DNA of 64,000 nucleotides from Pseudomonas sp. SLFW (lineage in GTDB: Bacteria; Pseudomonadota; Gammaproteobacteria; Pseudomonadales; Pseudomonadaceae), in contig NZ_JAAAKW010000001.1 in the NCBI RefSeq assembly GCF_009905615.1, positions 124,001 through 188,000 of the forward strand. Reading direction: 5' to 3'. Positions 34,745 through 46,002 of the stretch are shown here, one piece after another. The notes under the pieces were generated by a model. It was not told where the DNA came from. It made no database searches and saw nothing but the letters and a program-made list of their open reading frames with translations. The translations under genes were made by a program, and so were the position numbers. Every line of letters starts with the position of its first letter. Position 1 is the first letter of the stretch.

Positions 34745-35071
34745 ATGAGCCCTATGAAACAGGCCAATTATTCCAGTCGCACAGCTGACAAGTTCGTTGT
34801 CCGTCTCCCGGAAGGTATGCGCGAGCGCATTGCGGAAGTCTCCAAAGACAACCATCGCAGCATGAACTCTGAAATTATTGCGCGTCTCGAACAAAGCCTG
34901 ATTCAAGAAGGCGCACTGGGCGACGAGCCTAAGCTGCGTCTCGACAGCCCAGAGTTGTCATTGCATGAACGTGAGCTGCTGCAGCGCTTCCGCCAACTTG
35001 CTCACCGCCAGCAAAACGCTCTGGTTTCGCTGATTGCTCACGACACCAGCCTGACCGCCGACGACGAATAA
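34745..35071 (+). CDS. amrZ: AmrZ ribbon-helix-helix transcription factor
   Basis: 108 residues. [43 protein letters not shown] is the Arc-type ribbon-helix-helix DNA-binding domain (about 10-55), nearly as in P. aeruginosa AmrZ/AlgZ. The C-terminal part ([35 protein letters not shown]) is the tetramerisation region. AmrZ controls alginate, flagella, type IV pili and cyclic di-GMP genes. A terminator follows. Confidence 0.95.
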   Translation: MSPMKQANYSSRTADKFVVRLPEGMRERIAEVSKDNHRSMNSEIIARLEQSLIQEGALGDEPKLRLDSPELSLHERELLQRFRQLAHRQQNALVSLIAHDTSLTADDE

Positions 35072-35091
35072 GTCCGAAGCGTCAGAGACTC

Positions 35092-35119
35092 AAAGGCCAG
35101 CATTCAGCTGGCTTTTTTG
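35092..35119 (+). terminator. Rho-independent terminator of amrZ
   Basis: GCCAGC/GCTGGC stem with a 5-nt loop, then a run of six T residues. Confidence 0.85.
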
Positions 35120-35153
35120 TGGGCGTCATCAATGGGAGCCCGCCGATTTCAGG

Positions 35154-35187
35154 ATAAAAAAACCGCCCTTGAAGGCGGTTTTTTTAC
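35154..35187 (-). terminator. Bidirectional terminator, serves mgtE
   Basis: AACCGCC (35161-35167) pairs with GGCGGTT (35174-35180), with A and T runs on the two sides; 10 nt past the mgtE stop on the minus strand. Confidence 0.88.
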
Positions 35188-35196
35188 GAGGCTGGC

Positions 35197-36639
35197 TTAG
35201 AGCAAAAACACTGTCGCCAGCCCAAGAAAGATGAAGAAGCCGCCACTGTCAGTCATCGCGGTGATCATCACGCTGGAGCCCATCGCCGGGTCACGTCCCA
35301 GTTTGGCCAGCGTCATCGGGATCAGCACGCCCATGAACGCCGCGAGCAGCAAGTTCAACGTCATCGCTGCGGTCATGACCACGCCCAGCGACCAGCTGTG
35401 GTAAAGCAGGTAGGCCACGATACCGATAACCCCGCCCCACACCAGACCGTTGACCAGGGCCACGCCCAGTTCCTTGCGCATCAAACGCGAGGTGTTGCCC
35501 GTGCTGACCTGATCCAGCGCCATCGCGCGTACGATCATGGTGATGGTCTGGTTGCCAGAGTTACCGCCAATGCCTGCGACGATCGGCATCAAGGCCGCCA
35601 GCGCCACCAGCTTCTCGATGGAGCCTTCGAACAGGCCGATCACGCGGGAAGCGATGAAGGCGGTGATCAGGTTAACCGCCAGCCAGGACCAGCGGTTGCG
35701 CAGCGAGCGCCACACTGAGGCGAAGATGTCTTCTTCCTCGCGCAGACCTGCCATGTTCAATACTTCGGTTTCGCTCTCTTCACGAATCAGATCGACCATT
35801 TCATCAATGGTCAGACGGCCAATCAGCTTGCCGTTCTTGTCCACGACCGGCGAGGAAATCAAGTCGTAGCGCTCGAAGGCCTGAGCCGCCTCGTAAGCAT
35901 CGCCGTCCGGGTGAAAACTCACCGGGTCACTGGCCATGACGTCCGACACTTGTTTTTCAGGGTCGTTGACCAACAGGCGCTTGATGGGGAGTACGCCTTT
36001 CAGCACGCCGTCGTAATCCACCACGAAGAGTTTGTCGGTATGACCCGGCAGCTCTTTCAGTCGACGCAGATAACGCAGCACGACTTCGAGGCTGACGTCT
36101 TCGCGAATGGTGACCATCTCGAAGTCCATCAGCGCGCCGACCTGTTCCTCATGGTAGGACAACGCCGAACGAACGCGCTCGCGTTGCTGGCTGTCGAGGG
36201 CTTCCATCAGCTCATGGACGACATCCCGGGGCAGCTCGGGCGCCAGGTCCGCGAGCTCGTCCGCGTCCATTTCCTTGGCGGCAGCGAGCAACTCGTGATC
36301 GTCCATGTCGGCGATCAGCGTCTCACGAACGGAGTCGGACACTTCAAGAAGAATGTCGCCGTCGCGCTCGGCCTTCACCAGTTGCCAGACCGTCAGACGG
36401 TCCTCAACCGGAAGAGCTTCGAGAATATAGGCGACGTCGGCAGAGTGCAGATCATCGAGCTTGCGTTGCAGCTCAACGAGGTTTTGGCGATGGACCAGGT
36501 TCTCAACGCGATCCTGGTGCTGGCCTTCCTGGCGATGAGTCAGGTCTTCGACGATGCGCTGACGTTGCAGCAGGTCGACGACTTGTGCGAGGCGATCCTG
36601 AAGGCTTTCCTGCGTTTTTTTTACTTCGATTTCGGTCAT
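35197..36639 (-). CDS. mgtE: Magnesium transporter MgtE
   Basis: 480 residues with the usual order: N-terminal helical superhelix domain (about 20-150, ending ALSYHEEQVGALMDFEMVTI), two CBS domains (about 150-270; KQVSDVMASDPVSFHPDGDAYEAAQAFERYDLISSPVVDKNGKLIGRLTI), then five membrane helices with the pore motif VAGIGGNSGNQTITMIVRA and the conserved MTDSGGFFIFLGLA near the end. It conducts Mg2+ inward, gated by intracellular Mg2+ at the CBS/N domains. Co-oriented with no neighbour; own terminator. Confidence 0.93.
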   Translation of the reverse strand: MTEIEVKKTQESLQDRLAQVVDLLQRQRIVEDLTHRQEGQHQDRVENLVHRQNLVELQRKLDDLHSADVAYILEALPVEDRLTVWQLVKAERDGDILLEVSDSVRETLIADMDDHELLAAAKEMDADELADLAPELPRDVVHELMEALDSQQRERVRSALSYHEEQVGALMDFEMVTIREDVSLEVVLRYLRRLKELPGHTDKLFVVDYDGVLKGVLPIKRLLVNDPEKQVSDVMASDPVSFHPDGDAYEAAQAFERYDLISSPVVDKNGKLIGRLTIDEMVDLIREESETEVLNMAGLREEEDIFASVWRSLRNRWSWLAVNLITAFIASRVIGLFEGSIEKLVALAALMPIVAGIGGNSGNQTITMIVRAMALDQVSTGNTSRLMRKELGVALVNGLVWGGVIGIVAYLLYHSWSLGVVMTAAMTLNLLLAAFMGVLIPMTLAKLGRDPAMGSSVMITAMTDSGGFFIFLGLATVFLL

Positions 36640-36960
36640 AGGCGAACTCCACTCCCAGCAGTGGACCGCGCCGGAAGATCAATCAGTCGATTCGTGATTG
36701 GTACAGCTTGATTCTGAGTTGCTACTGGGTAAGTCCATGGAGGTATTCCACAAGCCCCGGCGGGGCTGACGGGCGCAATCATACACCCCTTGCCGGGCCT
36801 TCATGTTAAAAATTCAACGCGGAACAAGCGCTTGCAACACAATGTTAAGCATTGTCCGAGTCGTTATTGCTACGACGTCACATCAAGAGAAGAAAACACG
36901 CTCGCCAGGCAAATTTCATCTGGCTAGGCTTTCTTGACACCCGTCAAGGAGGACGTCGAC
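36640..36960. other. Divergent intergenic region, mgtE / DUF4124-like gene
   Basis: 321 nt. It holds a GC hairpin AGCCCC-GGC-GGGGCT (36753-36767) in the mgtE leader and otherwise AT-rich promoter-like sequence. I cannot assign a riboswitch to it. Confidence 0.4.
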
Positions 36961-37464
36961 ATGCCGTTGGACATCCGCAAAACCATTATTGCTGCCTTGC
37001 TGATCGCGCCCACCTGCACATGGGCAACGACAGTCAACCGTTGCGAAGACGATAACGGACGTATCACGTTTACAACCCTCGGCTGCCCCACCGGCCAAAA
37101 CCCGACGACACATCAGTTTCACAGCCCGCTCCTTGGAACCGTTCAACCGGCCCCTTCCAGACACGCTGGCTCAGTAAAGAATCAGACTAACGCCGAACTG
37201 GTGATTGTCGGCCAACGAGACGACGGTTGCGGCAACGTGTTGAGCGCGGAGCAACGCCGCAAGGCCATCATCAATCAACAGACGCCGACAGGCATGACCA
37301 AACGGGATGTGGAAAGCCTTCTCGGCAAACCCGATAAAATCATAGGTCGCAACGCCGAGGTGCGTTATGTGTATGAAGAAAAGAAAGGTCGAAGCCGGCA
37401 GGTCACGTTCGATGAGCACGGCTGCGTGAAAGGTACGCGACAAAAAGGCAGGGCAGGAACATAA
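36961..37464 (+). CDS. Exported DUF4124-like protein with SmpA/OmlA-like C-terminus
   Basis: 167 residues; AAGGAGG lies 10 nt before the ATG at 36961, which decides the start. A signal peptide ends near TWATT. VNRCEDDNGRITFTTLGCPTGQ resembles the N-terminal cysteine-pair motif of DUF4124. The C-terminal half contains TPTGMTKRDVESLLGKPDKIIGRNAEVRYVYEE, a SmpA/OmlA-like fold. Envelope localisation is likely; function unknown. Confidence 0.75.
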   Translation: MPLDIRKTIIAALLIAPTCTWATTVNRCEDDNGRITFTTLGCPTGQNPTTHQFHSPLLGTVQPAPSRHAGSVKNQTNAELVIVGQRDDGCGNVLSAEQRRKAIINQQTPTGMTKRDVESLLGKPDKIIGRNAEVRYVYEEKKGRSRQVTFDEHGCVKGTRQKGRAGT

Positions 37465-37476
37465 ACCCTGGAAAGC

Positions 37477-37509
37477 AAAAAGCCCGCATTCTCATGCGGG
37501 CTTTTCGTT
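37477..37509 (+). terminator. Terminator of DUF4124-like gene
   Basis: AAGCCCGCAT and ATGCGGGCTT stem with TCTC loop and TTTTCGTTTT; ends 4 nt from the 3' end of the convergent tRNA-Arg. Confidence 0.85.
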
Positions 37510-37512
37510 TTA

Positions 37513-37589
37513 TGGTGCACTCGACAGGATTCGAACCTGTGACCGCTCGGTTCGTAGCCGAGTACTCTATCCAGCTGAGCTACGAGTGC
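37513..37589 (-). tRNA. tRNA-Arg (anticodon ACG), copy 2 of tandem pair
   Basis: 77 nt with CCA. Acceptor GCACTCG/CGAGTGC, anticodon loop CTACGAA, T-arm GTTCGAAT. Identical to the copy at 37725-37801. Confidence 0.96.
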
Positions 37590-37724
37590 AAATGGCGCTT
37601 GATAAACCAGATCACCTCTGGTCACTGCATTTTACTTCTGGAAGTGAGTGGTACTTCCGAAGGCCTGTTGAAGACAGGCTCTTTCTTAAAGTCGCCGCCT
37701 GTATCACTACAAACAACGCTTAAA

Positions 37725-37801
37725 TGGTGCACTCGACAGGATTCGAACCTGTGACCGCTCGGTTCGTAGCCGAGTACTCTATCCAGCTGAGCTACGAGTG
37801 C
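37725..37801 (-). tRNA. tRNA-Arg (anticodon ACG), copy 1 of tandem pair
   Basis: Same 77-nt sequence as 37513-37589, 135 nt upstream in transcription order, likely from one precursor with tRNA-Ser. Confidence 0.96.
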
Positions 37802-37908
37802 ATTTGTTGCCGCGCATTATAGGCCGTCAAATCTTTTGGTCAAGAACTTTTTCCAGTAAATTCAACAACTTACCGATCAAGCCAGATTACAACGTACTAC
37901 GCAAATAA

Positions 37909-37999
37909 TGGCGGAGAACGGGGGATTCGAACCCCCGACACCCTTTTGAGGTGTACTCCCTTAGCAGGGGAGCGCCTTCGGCCACTCGGCCAGCTCTCC
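37909..37999 (-). tRNA. tRNA-Ser (anticodon GCT)
   Basis: 91 nt with CCA and a long variable arm (GTACACCTCAAAAGGGTGTC). Acceptor GGAGAGC, anticodon loop CTGCTAA. Confidence 0.95.
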
Positions 38000-38061
38000 G
38001 CAACACGGGGCGTATAATAACCACCCTTTTCCCCGTTTGCAAACCAAAAATTCAATAAAAA

Positions 38062-38250
38062 TTAATGGCTTGGTTCCTGGTCCTTCTCTTTCTTGATGCG
38101 CAGGTAAATCTCTTCCCGGTGAACAGCCACTTCCTTGGGCGCGTTGACCCCAATTCGTACTTGATTACCTTTGACGCCGAGCACAGTCACGGTGATTTCA
38201 CCGTCACCGATTATCAGGCTCTCCGCGCACCGACGGGTCAAAATCAGCAT
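38062..38250 (-). CDS. rsmA: Carbon storage regulator CsrA/RsmA
   Basis: 62 residues, full length. [16 protein letters not shown] is the canonical start, with Arg44-type RNA-binding region [16 protein letters not shown] at the C-terminus. The homodimer binds GGA motifs in mRNA leaders and represses translation; it is antagonised by RsmY/Z-type RNAs. Position between lysC and tRNA-Ser is the conserved Pseudomonas arrangement. Confidence 0.96.
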   Translation of the reverse strand: MLILTRRCAESLIIGDGEITVTVLGVKGNQVRIGVNAPKEVAVHREEIYLRIKKEKDQEPSH

Positions 38251-38395
38251 ACCTATCTCCTCAACCTGAATTCAGGGACAACAGTCTGCACAACCATAAA
38301 GGCATTGGCCCGCACCAGAAGAGGCAACGGGCCAGTGTCGTGAGTATTGACTAGCGTCGGAAAAAAAACAGCTTTCTCGCGCACATCAGAAACAC

Positions 38396-38423
38396 GAAGG
38401 GCGCGGAGTCGTCCGCGCCCTTC
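38396..38423 (-). terminator. Hairpin downstream of lysC
   Basis: GAAGGGCGCGGA (38396-38407) and TCCGCGCCCTTC (38412-38423) form a perfect 12-bp stem with a 4-nt loop. It starts 11 nt past the lysC stop; the T-run is short, so some read-through to rsmA is possible. Confidence 0.7.
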
Positions 38424-38433
38424 GGCGAAACCC

Positions 38434-39666
38434 TTACTCGCCCTTGCGGGGCGCGTCGAGTTCGAACGCAGTGTGCAGCGCACGTACCGCCAGTTCCAGG
38501 TACTTCTCCTCAATGACCACCGATACCTTGATTTCAGATGTGGAGATCATCTGGATGTTGATGGTTTCCTTCGCCAGCGCTTCGAACATGCGGCTCGCAA
38601 CGCCTGCGTGGGAACGCATGCCCACGCCGACGATGGAGACCTTGGCAATCTTGGTGTCGCCGATCACTTCGCGCGCGCCGATTTCCTTGGCGGTATTCTG
38701 CAAGACGCTCAGCGCCTGCTCGTACTCGTTGCGGTGCACGGTGAAGGTGAAGTCGGTGGTGTTATCGTGCGCAACATTCTGCACGATCATGTCGACTTCG
38801 ATGTTCGCGGCGCTGATCGGACCGAGGATCTTGAAGGCAACACCCGGGGTGTCTGGCACGCCACGGATTGTCAGCTTGGCTTCGTCACGGTTGAAGGCGA
38901 TGCCCGAAATGATCGGCTGTTCCATGGATTCCTCTTCATCGATGGTAATGAGGGTACCCGGACCCTCCTTGAAGCTGTGCAGCACGCGCAGCGGAACGTT
39001 GTACTTGCCGGCGAACTCCACCGAGCGGATCTGCAACACCTTGGAGCCCAGGCTGGCCATTTCCAGCATTTCTTCAAAGGTAATCTTTTCCAGACGCTGT
39101 GCCTGAGGCACCACACGCGGGTCAGTGGTGTAAACACCATCGACGTCGGTGTAAATCTGACACTCATCGGCCTTCAACGCAGCAGCCAACGCCACACCCG
39201 TGGTGTCCGAACCACCGCGACCCAAGGTCGTGATGTTGCCGTTTTCGTCGACGCCCTGAAAACCGGCGACGACGACAACGCGACCTTCTTTCAGATCAGC
39301 ACGAATTTTCTGATCGTCGATCTGCAGAATACGCGCCTTGTTGTGCGCGTTGTCGGTAAGGATGCGCACCTGATTACCGGTGTAGGACACCGCCGGCACC
39401 CCACGCTTGATCAGCGCCATGGCCAGCAAGGCAATCGTCACCTGCTCACCGGTGGAAACAATGACATCCAGCTCACGCGGAACCGGCTGGTCGCTGATCT
39501 GCTTGGCGAGGTCGATCAGGCGATTGGTTTCGCCGCTCATCGCGGACAGCACCACCACCAGATCATCACCCTCCTCGCGGAATTTCTTGATTTTGTCGGC
39601 CACCTGCTCGATGCGCTCGATCGAGCCCACGGAGGTGCCGCCAAATTTTTGTACGATTAAAGCCAT
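38434..39666 (-). CDS. lysC: Aspartate kinase
   Basis: 410 residues. Kinase domain with KFGGTSVGS at the N-terminus, [12 protein letters not shown] and [19 protein letters not shown]; two C-terminal ACT domains (about 265-405; [22 protein letters not shown] and [24 protein letters not shown]) bind feedback amino acids. First step of the Lys/Thr/Met/diaminopimelate pathway. An internal start giving a beta subunit is possible as in other bacteria. Lies 95 nt after alaS. Confidence 0.96.
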   Translation of the reverse strand: MALIVQKFGGTSVGSIERIEQVADKIKKFREEGDDLVVVLSAMSGETNRLIDLAKQISDQPVPRELDVIVSTGEQVTIALLAMALIKRGVPAVSYTGNQVRILTDNAHNKARILQIDDQKIRADLKEGRVVVVAGFQGVDENGNITTLGRGGSDTTGVALAAALKADECQIYTDVDGVYTTDPRVVPQAQRLEKITFEEMLEMASLGSKVLQIRSVEFAGKYNVPLRVLHSFKEGPGTLITIDEEESMEQPIISGIAFNRDEAKLTIRGVPDTPGVAFKILGPISAANIEVDMIVQNVAHDNTTDFTFTVHRNEYEQALSVLQNTAKEIGAREVIGDTKIAKVSIVGVGMRSHAGVASRMFEALAKETINIQMISTSEIKVSVVIEEKYLELAVRALHTAFELDAPRKGE

Positions 39667-39761
39667 CTCAAAGCCGCCTCAGCCCATGACGGGCCCCCGT
39701 TAAACATTCAAACCGCGTAGCGCCGCCCTCTTCGTTATAGAGAAAAGGGCGGTGGGTCGAC

Positions 39762-42380
<2,619 letters not shown>

Positions 42381-42524
42381 AGGTTCTTCCACGGGAACTA
42401 CGGCCGGAGCCAACTGCATAACGTCATTCGACGAAACGACGGCAAAGGGCCGCATTATATAGGCGTTACTGCCACGGTACAGCGTCTTTGTACGATAGAT
42501 GCCGCCAATTGGATTATCGGTCGG

Positions 42525-43529
42525 TTAGCGGCTACCGAATTCGGCAAACGCGGCGACCACCTGCTCCATTTGCGCCGCCGAGGCGTCAAGGTGCGTGACC
42601 ATGCGCAAACGCGGGGCAGCACTGAGGACAATACCTCGCTCGGCACAAAAGGCTTTGAAACGTTCGGCACGGTCGCCGATGTGCACGTAGACCATGTTGG
42701 TTTGCACGGGCTCGACCTCGAAACCCAGTTCGCTCAGCGCCTTGCCGAGAAACGCCGCGTTGGCGTGGTCGTCGGCCAGACGCTCGACCTGATGCTCCAG
42801 CGCGTACAGGCCTGCCGCTGCAATCGATCCGGCTTGACGCATGCCGCCGCCGACCATCTTGCGTAACCGGCGTGCCTTGGCGATGAACTCTGCAGAGCCA
42901 CACAGCACTGAGCCAATCGGCGCGCCGAGGCCTTTGGACAGGCAAACCGACACCGAATCGAAATGCTGGGTGATTTCTCGGGCTTCCACGCCCAGCTTGA
43001 CGGCGGCGTTGTAAAGACGTGCGCCATCCAGATGCAGGGCCAGGCCCTTTTCGCGGGTCAACTTGCGGGCCGCCGCCAGATACTCCAGCGGGAGCACCTT
43101 GCCCTGCATGGTGTTTTCCAGGGCCAGCAGGCGGGTGCGTGCGAAATGGAAATCGTCGGCCTTGATCGCGGCCACCACCTGATCGAGGTCCAGCGAGCCG
43201 TCGGCCTGGTTGTCCAGCGGCTGAGGCTGAATCGAGCCCAACACCGCCGCGCCGCCCCCTTCGTATTTGTAGGTGTGCGCCTGCTGCCCAACGATGTATT
43301 CATCGCCGCGCTCGCAGTGCGCCATCAGGCCGAGCAGGTTGCTCATGGTGCCGGTAGGAACGAACAGCGCCGCCGCGAAGCCCAGACGCTCCGCCAGCCA
43401 CGACTCCAGTTTGTTGACCGTCGGGTCCTCGCCGTACACGTCGTCGCCCAGTGGCGCGCGGGCCATGGCGTCACGCATGCCTGCGGTGGGTTGGGTCACT
43501 GTGTCGCTGCGCAGATCGATAACCGTCAC
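42525..43529 (-). CDS. ltaE: Low-specificity L-threonine aldolase
   Basis: 334 residues from a GTG start with GGGAGC upstream. IDLRSDTVTQPTAGMRDAMA, GDDVYGEDPTVNKLE and FVPTGTMSNLLG are family signatures; the PLP lysine is in SVCLSKGLGAPIGSVL. The enzyme cleaves threonine or allo-threonine to glycine and acetaldehyde. Divergent from the FMN riboswitch/lumazine synthase unit. Confidence 0.92.
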   Translation of the reverse strand: MTVIDLRSDTVTQPTAGMRDAMARAPLGDDVYGEDPTVNKLESWLAERLGFAAALFVPTGTMSNLLGLMAHCERGDEYIVGQQAHTYKYEGGGAAVLGSIQPQPLDNQADGSLDLDQVVAAIKADDFHFARTRLLALENTMQGKVLPLEYLAAARKLTREKGLALHLDGARLYNAAVKLGVEAREITQHFDSVSVCLSKGLGAPIGSVLCGSAEFIAKARRLRKMVGGGMRQAGSIAAAGLYALEHQVERLADDHANAAFLGKALSELGFEVEPVQTNMVYVHIGDRAERFKAFCAERGIVLSAAPRLRMVTHLDASAAQMEQVVAAFAEFGSR

Positions 43530-43716
43530 GATTAAGCTCCCTGAAAGATGATTCGAACCCCAGTCTTGAGGCCGGGACCTCAGATAATCAAGGCTTCGGG
43601 CCGCGATGCCAAGATGGGCTTATAAGAAAAGCTGATGAAAACCATCAAAAAGGCTCCATGCACATTCTGAAAATCTGTGTTACAAACTGCACGCCGACGA
43701 ATTATGCCGTCGGCAA

Positions 43717-43855
43717 CGTTCTCAGGGCGGGGTGCGATTCCCCACCGGCGGTAATGGCGCGCAAAGCGTCTAGCCCGCGAGCGCTCGCGTTGCGAGGTCA
43801 GCAGACCCGGTGTGATTCCGGGGCCGACGGTCATAGTCCGGATGAAGAGAGAACG
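43717..43855 (+). promoter_or_regulatory. FMN riboswitch (RFN element)
   Basis: P1 pairs CGTTCTC with GAGAACG; between them lie the invariant RFN strings AGGGCGGGGTG, GATTCCCCACCGGCGGTAAT, AGCCCGCGAGCG, GTCAGCAGACCCGGTGTGAT, CCGGGGCCGACGGT and AGTCCGGATGAAGAGAGAAC. It binds FMN and lowers downstream gene expression. Confidence 0.96.
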
Positions 43856-43954
43856 GGATAGGCACCACAGGATCGTCTCGCAGCATTGTCACGTGAGCAT
43901 TTTGCCCGGACCGCTGACGACCCGTACCCTGGCATCCCCTTCGATCCAAAGTGC

Positions 43955-43975
43955 CCTGTTTTTTAATTAAACAGG
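43955..43975 (+). promoter_or_regulatory. Hairpin sequestering the ribosome-binding site
   Basis: CCTGTTT (43955-43961) pairs with AAACAGG (43969-43975), which contains the first bases of AGGAG. Together with the upstream FMN aptamer this looks like a translational expression platform. Confidence 0.5.
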
Positions 43976-43986
43976 AGTCAGAACAC

Positions 43987-44481
43987 ATGCAACCTACCGC
44001 TATCCACGCTCACGAGCGCATCGCTTTCATTCAAGCTTGCTGGCACAAAGATATTGTCGATCAGGCGCGTAAAGGCTTTGTCGCTGAAATGGCCAACCAC
44101 GGCTATGCCGAGAGCGATATCGATTTCTTCGAAGTCGGCGGCGCTTTTGAAATTCCCCTGCACGCCAAACTGCTGGCCAACAGCGGTCGCTACGGCGGCA
44201 TCGTGGCCGCTGGCCTGGTGGTCGATGGCGGGATCTACCGTCATGAGTTCGTGGCTCAGTCGGTCATCTCTGCATTGATGCAGGTTCAACTGGAAACCGA
44301 AGTGCCGGTGTTCTCGGTGGTCCTGACCCCGCATCACTTCCACGCGGGCGAAGAGCACCACAACTATTTCTTCAACCACTTCGTGCACAAAGGCCAGGAA
44401 GCGGCGAAGACCTGCGCGGACACCCTGGCGAAGCTGCGTGCGGTGCGTCGTTTGGGTGAATCGCAGAAAGCGGTGGGTTGA
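43987..44481 (+). CDS. ribH: 6,7-dimethyl-8-ribityllumazine synthase, RibH2-like
   Basis: 164 residues; ATG at 43987 with AGGAG upstream. RIAFIQACWHKDIVDQARKGF, FFEVGGAFEIPLHAKLLA and GGIVAAGLVVDGGIYRHEFVAQ are lumazine synthase motifs. The sequence TPHHFHAGEEHHNYFFNHFVHKGQEAA is like the second, decameric type (RibH2) known from Brucella and found in Pseudomonas. It condenses 5-amino-6-ribitylaminouracil with dihydroxybutanone phosphate. It stands alone here, with its own FMN riboswitch, apart from the main rib operon. Confidence 0.93.
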   Translation: MQPTAIHAHERIAFIQACWHKDIVDQARKGFVAEMANHGYAESDIDFFEVGGAFEIPLHAKLLANSGRYGGIVAAGLVVDGGIYRHEFVAQSVISALMQVQLETEVPVFSVVLTPHHFHAGEEHHNYFFNHFVHKGQEAAKTCADTLAKLRAVRRLGESQKAVG

Positions 44482-44515
44482 TTGGAATTCGGCGCTCCCA
44501 AACGCCGCTCTTCCT

Positions 44516-44603
44516 TGTAGGAGTGAGCTTGCTCGCGATGCGGTTTATCGGTGACATTTCAGGCGCCTGACACACCGTAATCGCGAGCAAGCTCACTCCT
44601 ACA
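44516..44603. repeat. REPIN, GTGAGCTTGCTCGCGA type
   Basis: Inverted 23-nt arms (44516-44538, 44581-44603) between the convergent ribH and astE genes. Core differs from the GAATTCATTCGCGA type but shares flanking TGTAGGAG and TCGCGA. Confidence 0.92.
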
Positions 44604-44613
44604 GAGGCCCACT

Positions 44614-45621
44614 TCAGCCCAACTGCTCATCCGTCGTCGGCACGATCAGAATCCCGGCACGCAAACCGTTCTTGACCTTCGGATTCGGGAAGATGATGCG
44701 GGCGCCCTCTTCTTCGACCACCCAGCGTGAATTTGACGCGTCCTCGGCCAACAGAAAGCCTTTATCCAGCTGGGTGAAGTTCTCGATGTCGTCCGGCAGG
44801 TGCAGACGAAACGCATCGCTGCGCTTGATGACTTCCCGCGCCACGCTGAACAGTTTCAAGCCATCGATCTGATCGCCCACCAGAGGCTCTGAGCCCTTGA
44901 TCAGTTGCTCAAGCGTTGCCTTCAACGGCACGAGGTTGACCTGCTGGTTTTGCCCGAACGGCCGCGCCTTGCCCAACTCCAGCGTGAAAGCCTCGGCCCC
45001 AAGCTTGTCGTAGGTGTAGGCGCTGAACACGATGGACGGCTTGTTCTGCAACAACACCGCTTCCATGCCCGCCTTGTGCAAGCGCACCAGTTCACGGCGT
45101 GAATGCTGGCGCCCCTCCTTCCACGGGTAAAGCGCGAACTGTTCGATCTTCGAGCCACGAATTGCCGTGTGCAGGTCGTAATGCAGTCGGTAACGATCAG
45201 GCAGGCTGAAAAAGCTCGCGGCCAGACGTTCCAGCTCGCAGGCCCGCAGCGCCTCATTGCCTTCGGTTTGTTCGTGACGGCCATTGAACAGCCGATTGAC
45301 GTCCTGCTCGATATAGCGCGCGCCGCGACGCATCGCTTCGGGGTTGCCGAACAGAAACAGAATGCGCGCCCGAGGCTTGAGTTCGCCCCGGGCGATGGCG
45401 TGAATCAGCTCATCCAGCAATTCGATAGGGGCTGTTTCGTTGCCATGAATGCCCGCAGACAGCAGCAGGTCAGTGCCATTGTCCTTCGCGTCGGGGGGCC
45501 GGACTTCCAGCGCCCCTTCGGCCAGCCAGCGCAAACGCACGCCGTCGACGGTCAGTTGAGTCTTTGCTGCGGGTTCACGACCCGCCAGGGTCAGTTCAAG
45601 CAGTTTGCCGAGGGCGAGCAT
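44614..45621 (-). CDS. astE: Succinylglutamate desuccinylase (AstE/AruE)
   Basis: 335 residues. Zinc ligands His and Glu in [14 protein letters not shown] and His in [13 protein letters not shown] are in place. It releases succinate and glutamate from N-succinylglutamate, the last step of the AST pathway of arginine catabolism. Last gene of the ast unit, followed by a REP pair. Confidence 0.95.
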   Translation of the reverse strand: MLALGKLLELTLAGREPAAKTQLTVDGVRLRWLAEGALEVRPPDAKDNGTDLLLSAGIHGNETAPIELLDELIHAIARGELKPRARILFLFGNPEAMRRGARYIEQDVNRLFNGRHEQTEGNEALRACELERLAASFFSLPDRYRLHYDLHTAIRGSKIEQFALYPWKEGRQHSRRELVRLHKAGMEAVLLQNKPSIVFSAYTYDKLGAEAFTLELGKARPFGQNQQVNLVPLKATLEQLIKGSEPLVGDQIDGLKLFSVAREVIKRSDAFRLHLPDDIENFTQLDKGFLLAEDASNSRWVVEEEGARIIFPNPKVKNGLRAGILIVPTTDEQLG

Positions 45622-45636
45622 AGGACGAGCTCCTGC

Positions 45637-45927
45637 TTAGTGATTGCAATCCGGGCCGTGCACATGGCCTTCTTCGTCGTCGCCGCCAACGTCAGCCGGT
45701 TCCATTTCCAGCTGCAGACTCACGAGGTTGGTCGCCAGCGGACGCAACAGCAGGTTGGCGTACTCGGCGTCGCCCTCCTCGACGTCCACACCGATCAGCA
45801 ACTGGCCACGGCCGTCTTGCTGAATCCACACTTCTTTGCCCTGCCAGATCACGGCGAAACGCGTGCAGGAGGTTTCCAGCTGAGTGCCGTCGGTGTCTTC
45901 AAGGATCAAACGCAGGGCGTCGGTCAT
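45637..45927 (-). CDS. Conserved small protein of the ast/aru operon (96 aa)
   Basis: Lies between astB and astE, as the unnamed ORF PA0900 does in P. aeruginosa. MTDALRLILEDTDGTQLETSCTRFAVIWQGKEVW forms a small beta-rich domain; the C-terminus GHVHGPDCNH is rich in His and Cys and could bind metal. Function unknown. Separated from astE by 15 nt, so co-translated. Confidence 0.8.
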   Translation of the reverse strand: MTDALRLILEDTDGTQLETSCTRFAVIWQGKEVWIQQDGRGQLLIGVDVEEGDAEYANLLLRPLATNLVSLQLEMEPADVGGDDEEGHVHGPDCNH

Positions 45928-46002
45928 AAAAATTCTCTCTGTAAAAGCAACGGCATCGCGGCCTGACGCCGCTTACGAATCAGGCGCGATGGAGGAAATG
46001 CA

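Larger units (their letters stand above)
43530..43986 (+). other. Leader region of lumazine synthase gene
   Basis: 457 nt. It contains the FMN riboswitch (43717-43855) and a ribosome-site hairpin (43955-43975). The first 150 nt should carry promoters for both divergent genes. Confidence 0.7.

Noticed and set aside
36753..36767. GC hairpin in the mgtE leader as a possible Mg2+ riboswitch
   Set aside because: No M-box or ykoK-type conserved strings are visible; a 6-bp stem alone is not enough.
33470..37999. tRNA genes as possible integration sites of a genomic island
   Set aside because: No integrase, no partial tRNA duplication with island content; the two identical tRNA-Arg copies are full-length tandem genes.
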